The translations under genes were made by a program, and so were the position numbers. Shown here in pieces: positions 42,370-42,465 of a DNA stretch of 42,465 bases (positions are counted from its first letter, which is position 1; each line of letters opens with the position of its first letter). Origin of the DNA: an uncultured Prevotellaceae bacterium (GTDB taxonomy: Bacteria; Bacteroidota; Bacteroidia; Bacteroidales; Bacteroidaceae); NCBI GenBank assembly GCA_900314655.1, contig OMWC01000031.1, forward strand, positions 1-42,465. Direction: 5' to 3'. The notes under the pieces were generated by a model, which was not told where the DNA came from, ran no database searches, and saw only the letters and a list, made by a program, of their open reading frames with translations.

Positions 42370-42465
42370 CTACTGTCCCGTTAAAGTGGACTAATCGGTC
42401 TTTGAAATAATTGAATTACAGTCTTTTACGAGCAATTTTGAGAGTCAACGGTTTTGAATTTGTAC
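42370..42465. mobile_element. Possible insertion-sequence end at the right edge
   Basis: Beyond the terminator, base composition changes and the sequence ACTGTCCCGTTAAAGTGGAC begins. It reminds me of terminal inverted repeats of Bacteroidales insertion sequences. No transposase frame is visible before the window ends, so this is only a suggestion. Confidence 0.2.

Overview
The window looks like a chromosome segment of a Prevotella/Segatella-type Bacteroidales bacterium. Nearly every intergenic gap carries the Bacteroidetes promoter form (TTTG or TTG, about 20 bp, then TAnnTTTG). Shine-Dalgarno sequences are mostly absent. The gene content also fits: BspA-type leucine-rich repeats, DUF5112/DUF5113 sensor kinase, EFR1 ferredoxin-flavodoxin, full-length UxaA.

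Region 1 (1 to about 7600) is accessory DNA read leftwards. It holds a four-helix-turn-helix zinc-finger regulator, a tyrosine recombinase broken by a one-base frameshift, a two-helix membrane protein of unknown function and an AAA/DUF234 ATPase. A 40-bp promoter block ahead of the recombinase is duplicated at the left edge of the window, so another element gene probably lies just outside. To the right are a truncated BspA-like gene with a long leader containing a large nested hairpin, a remnant of a DUF3987-type gene, and two arrays of 22-bp repeats.

Region 2 (7620-13620) has an XRE-cupin regulator with an acyl-CoA synthetase, then a small secreted protein and a large multidomain PL1 pectate lyase, then tRNA-Lys(CUU).

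Region 3 (13677-24303) has a secreted C1 peptidase and a uronate locus. The leftward operon kdgK-eda-sensor kinase-response regulator-membrane protein diverges from a LacI-type regulator and uxaA. Together with the pectate lyase this suggests breakdown of pectin to galacturonate and on through altronate, KDG and KDPG. The isomerase and the reductase steps are not in the window.

Region 4 (24477-38813) is housekeeping and envelope genes: an NhaC-type antiporter, GH25 lysozyme, zinc-ribbon membrane protein, short J-domain protein, 5'-nucleotidase, NudC, glutamate dehydrogenase, a tandem PAP2 phosphatase, EFR1, an M6 protease and an MltF-like transglycosylase. Region 5 (38823-42465) is hisG-hisD-hisC, with no hisB before the window ends.

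The most unusual feature is a family of intergenic tandem arrays that all share an exact 22-bp period. Six arrays were found (7004, 7291, 15054, 24318, 33383, 42152). They use different but related, partly palindromic cores, and most start 15 to 65 bp past a stop codon. A second family has a 9-bp period (ACTAGAAAT type). I do not know a described system that matches the 22-bp family.
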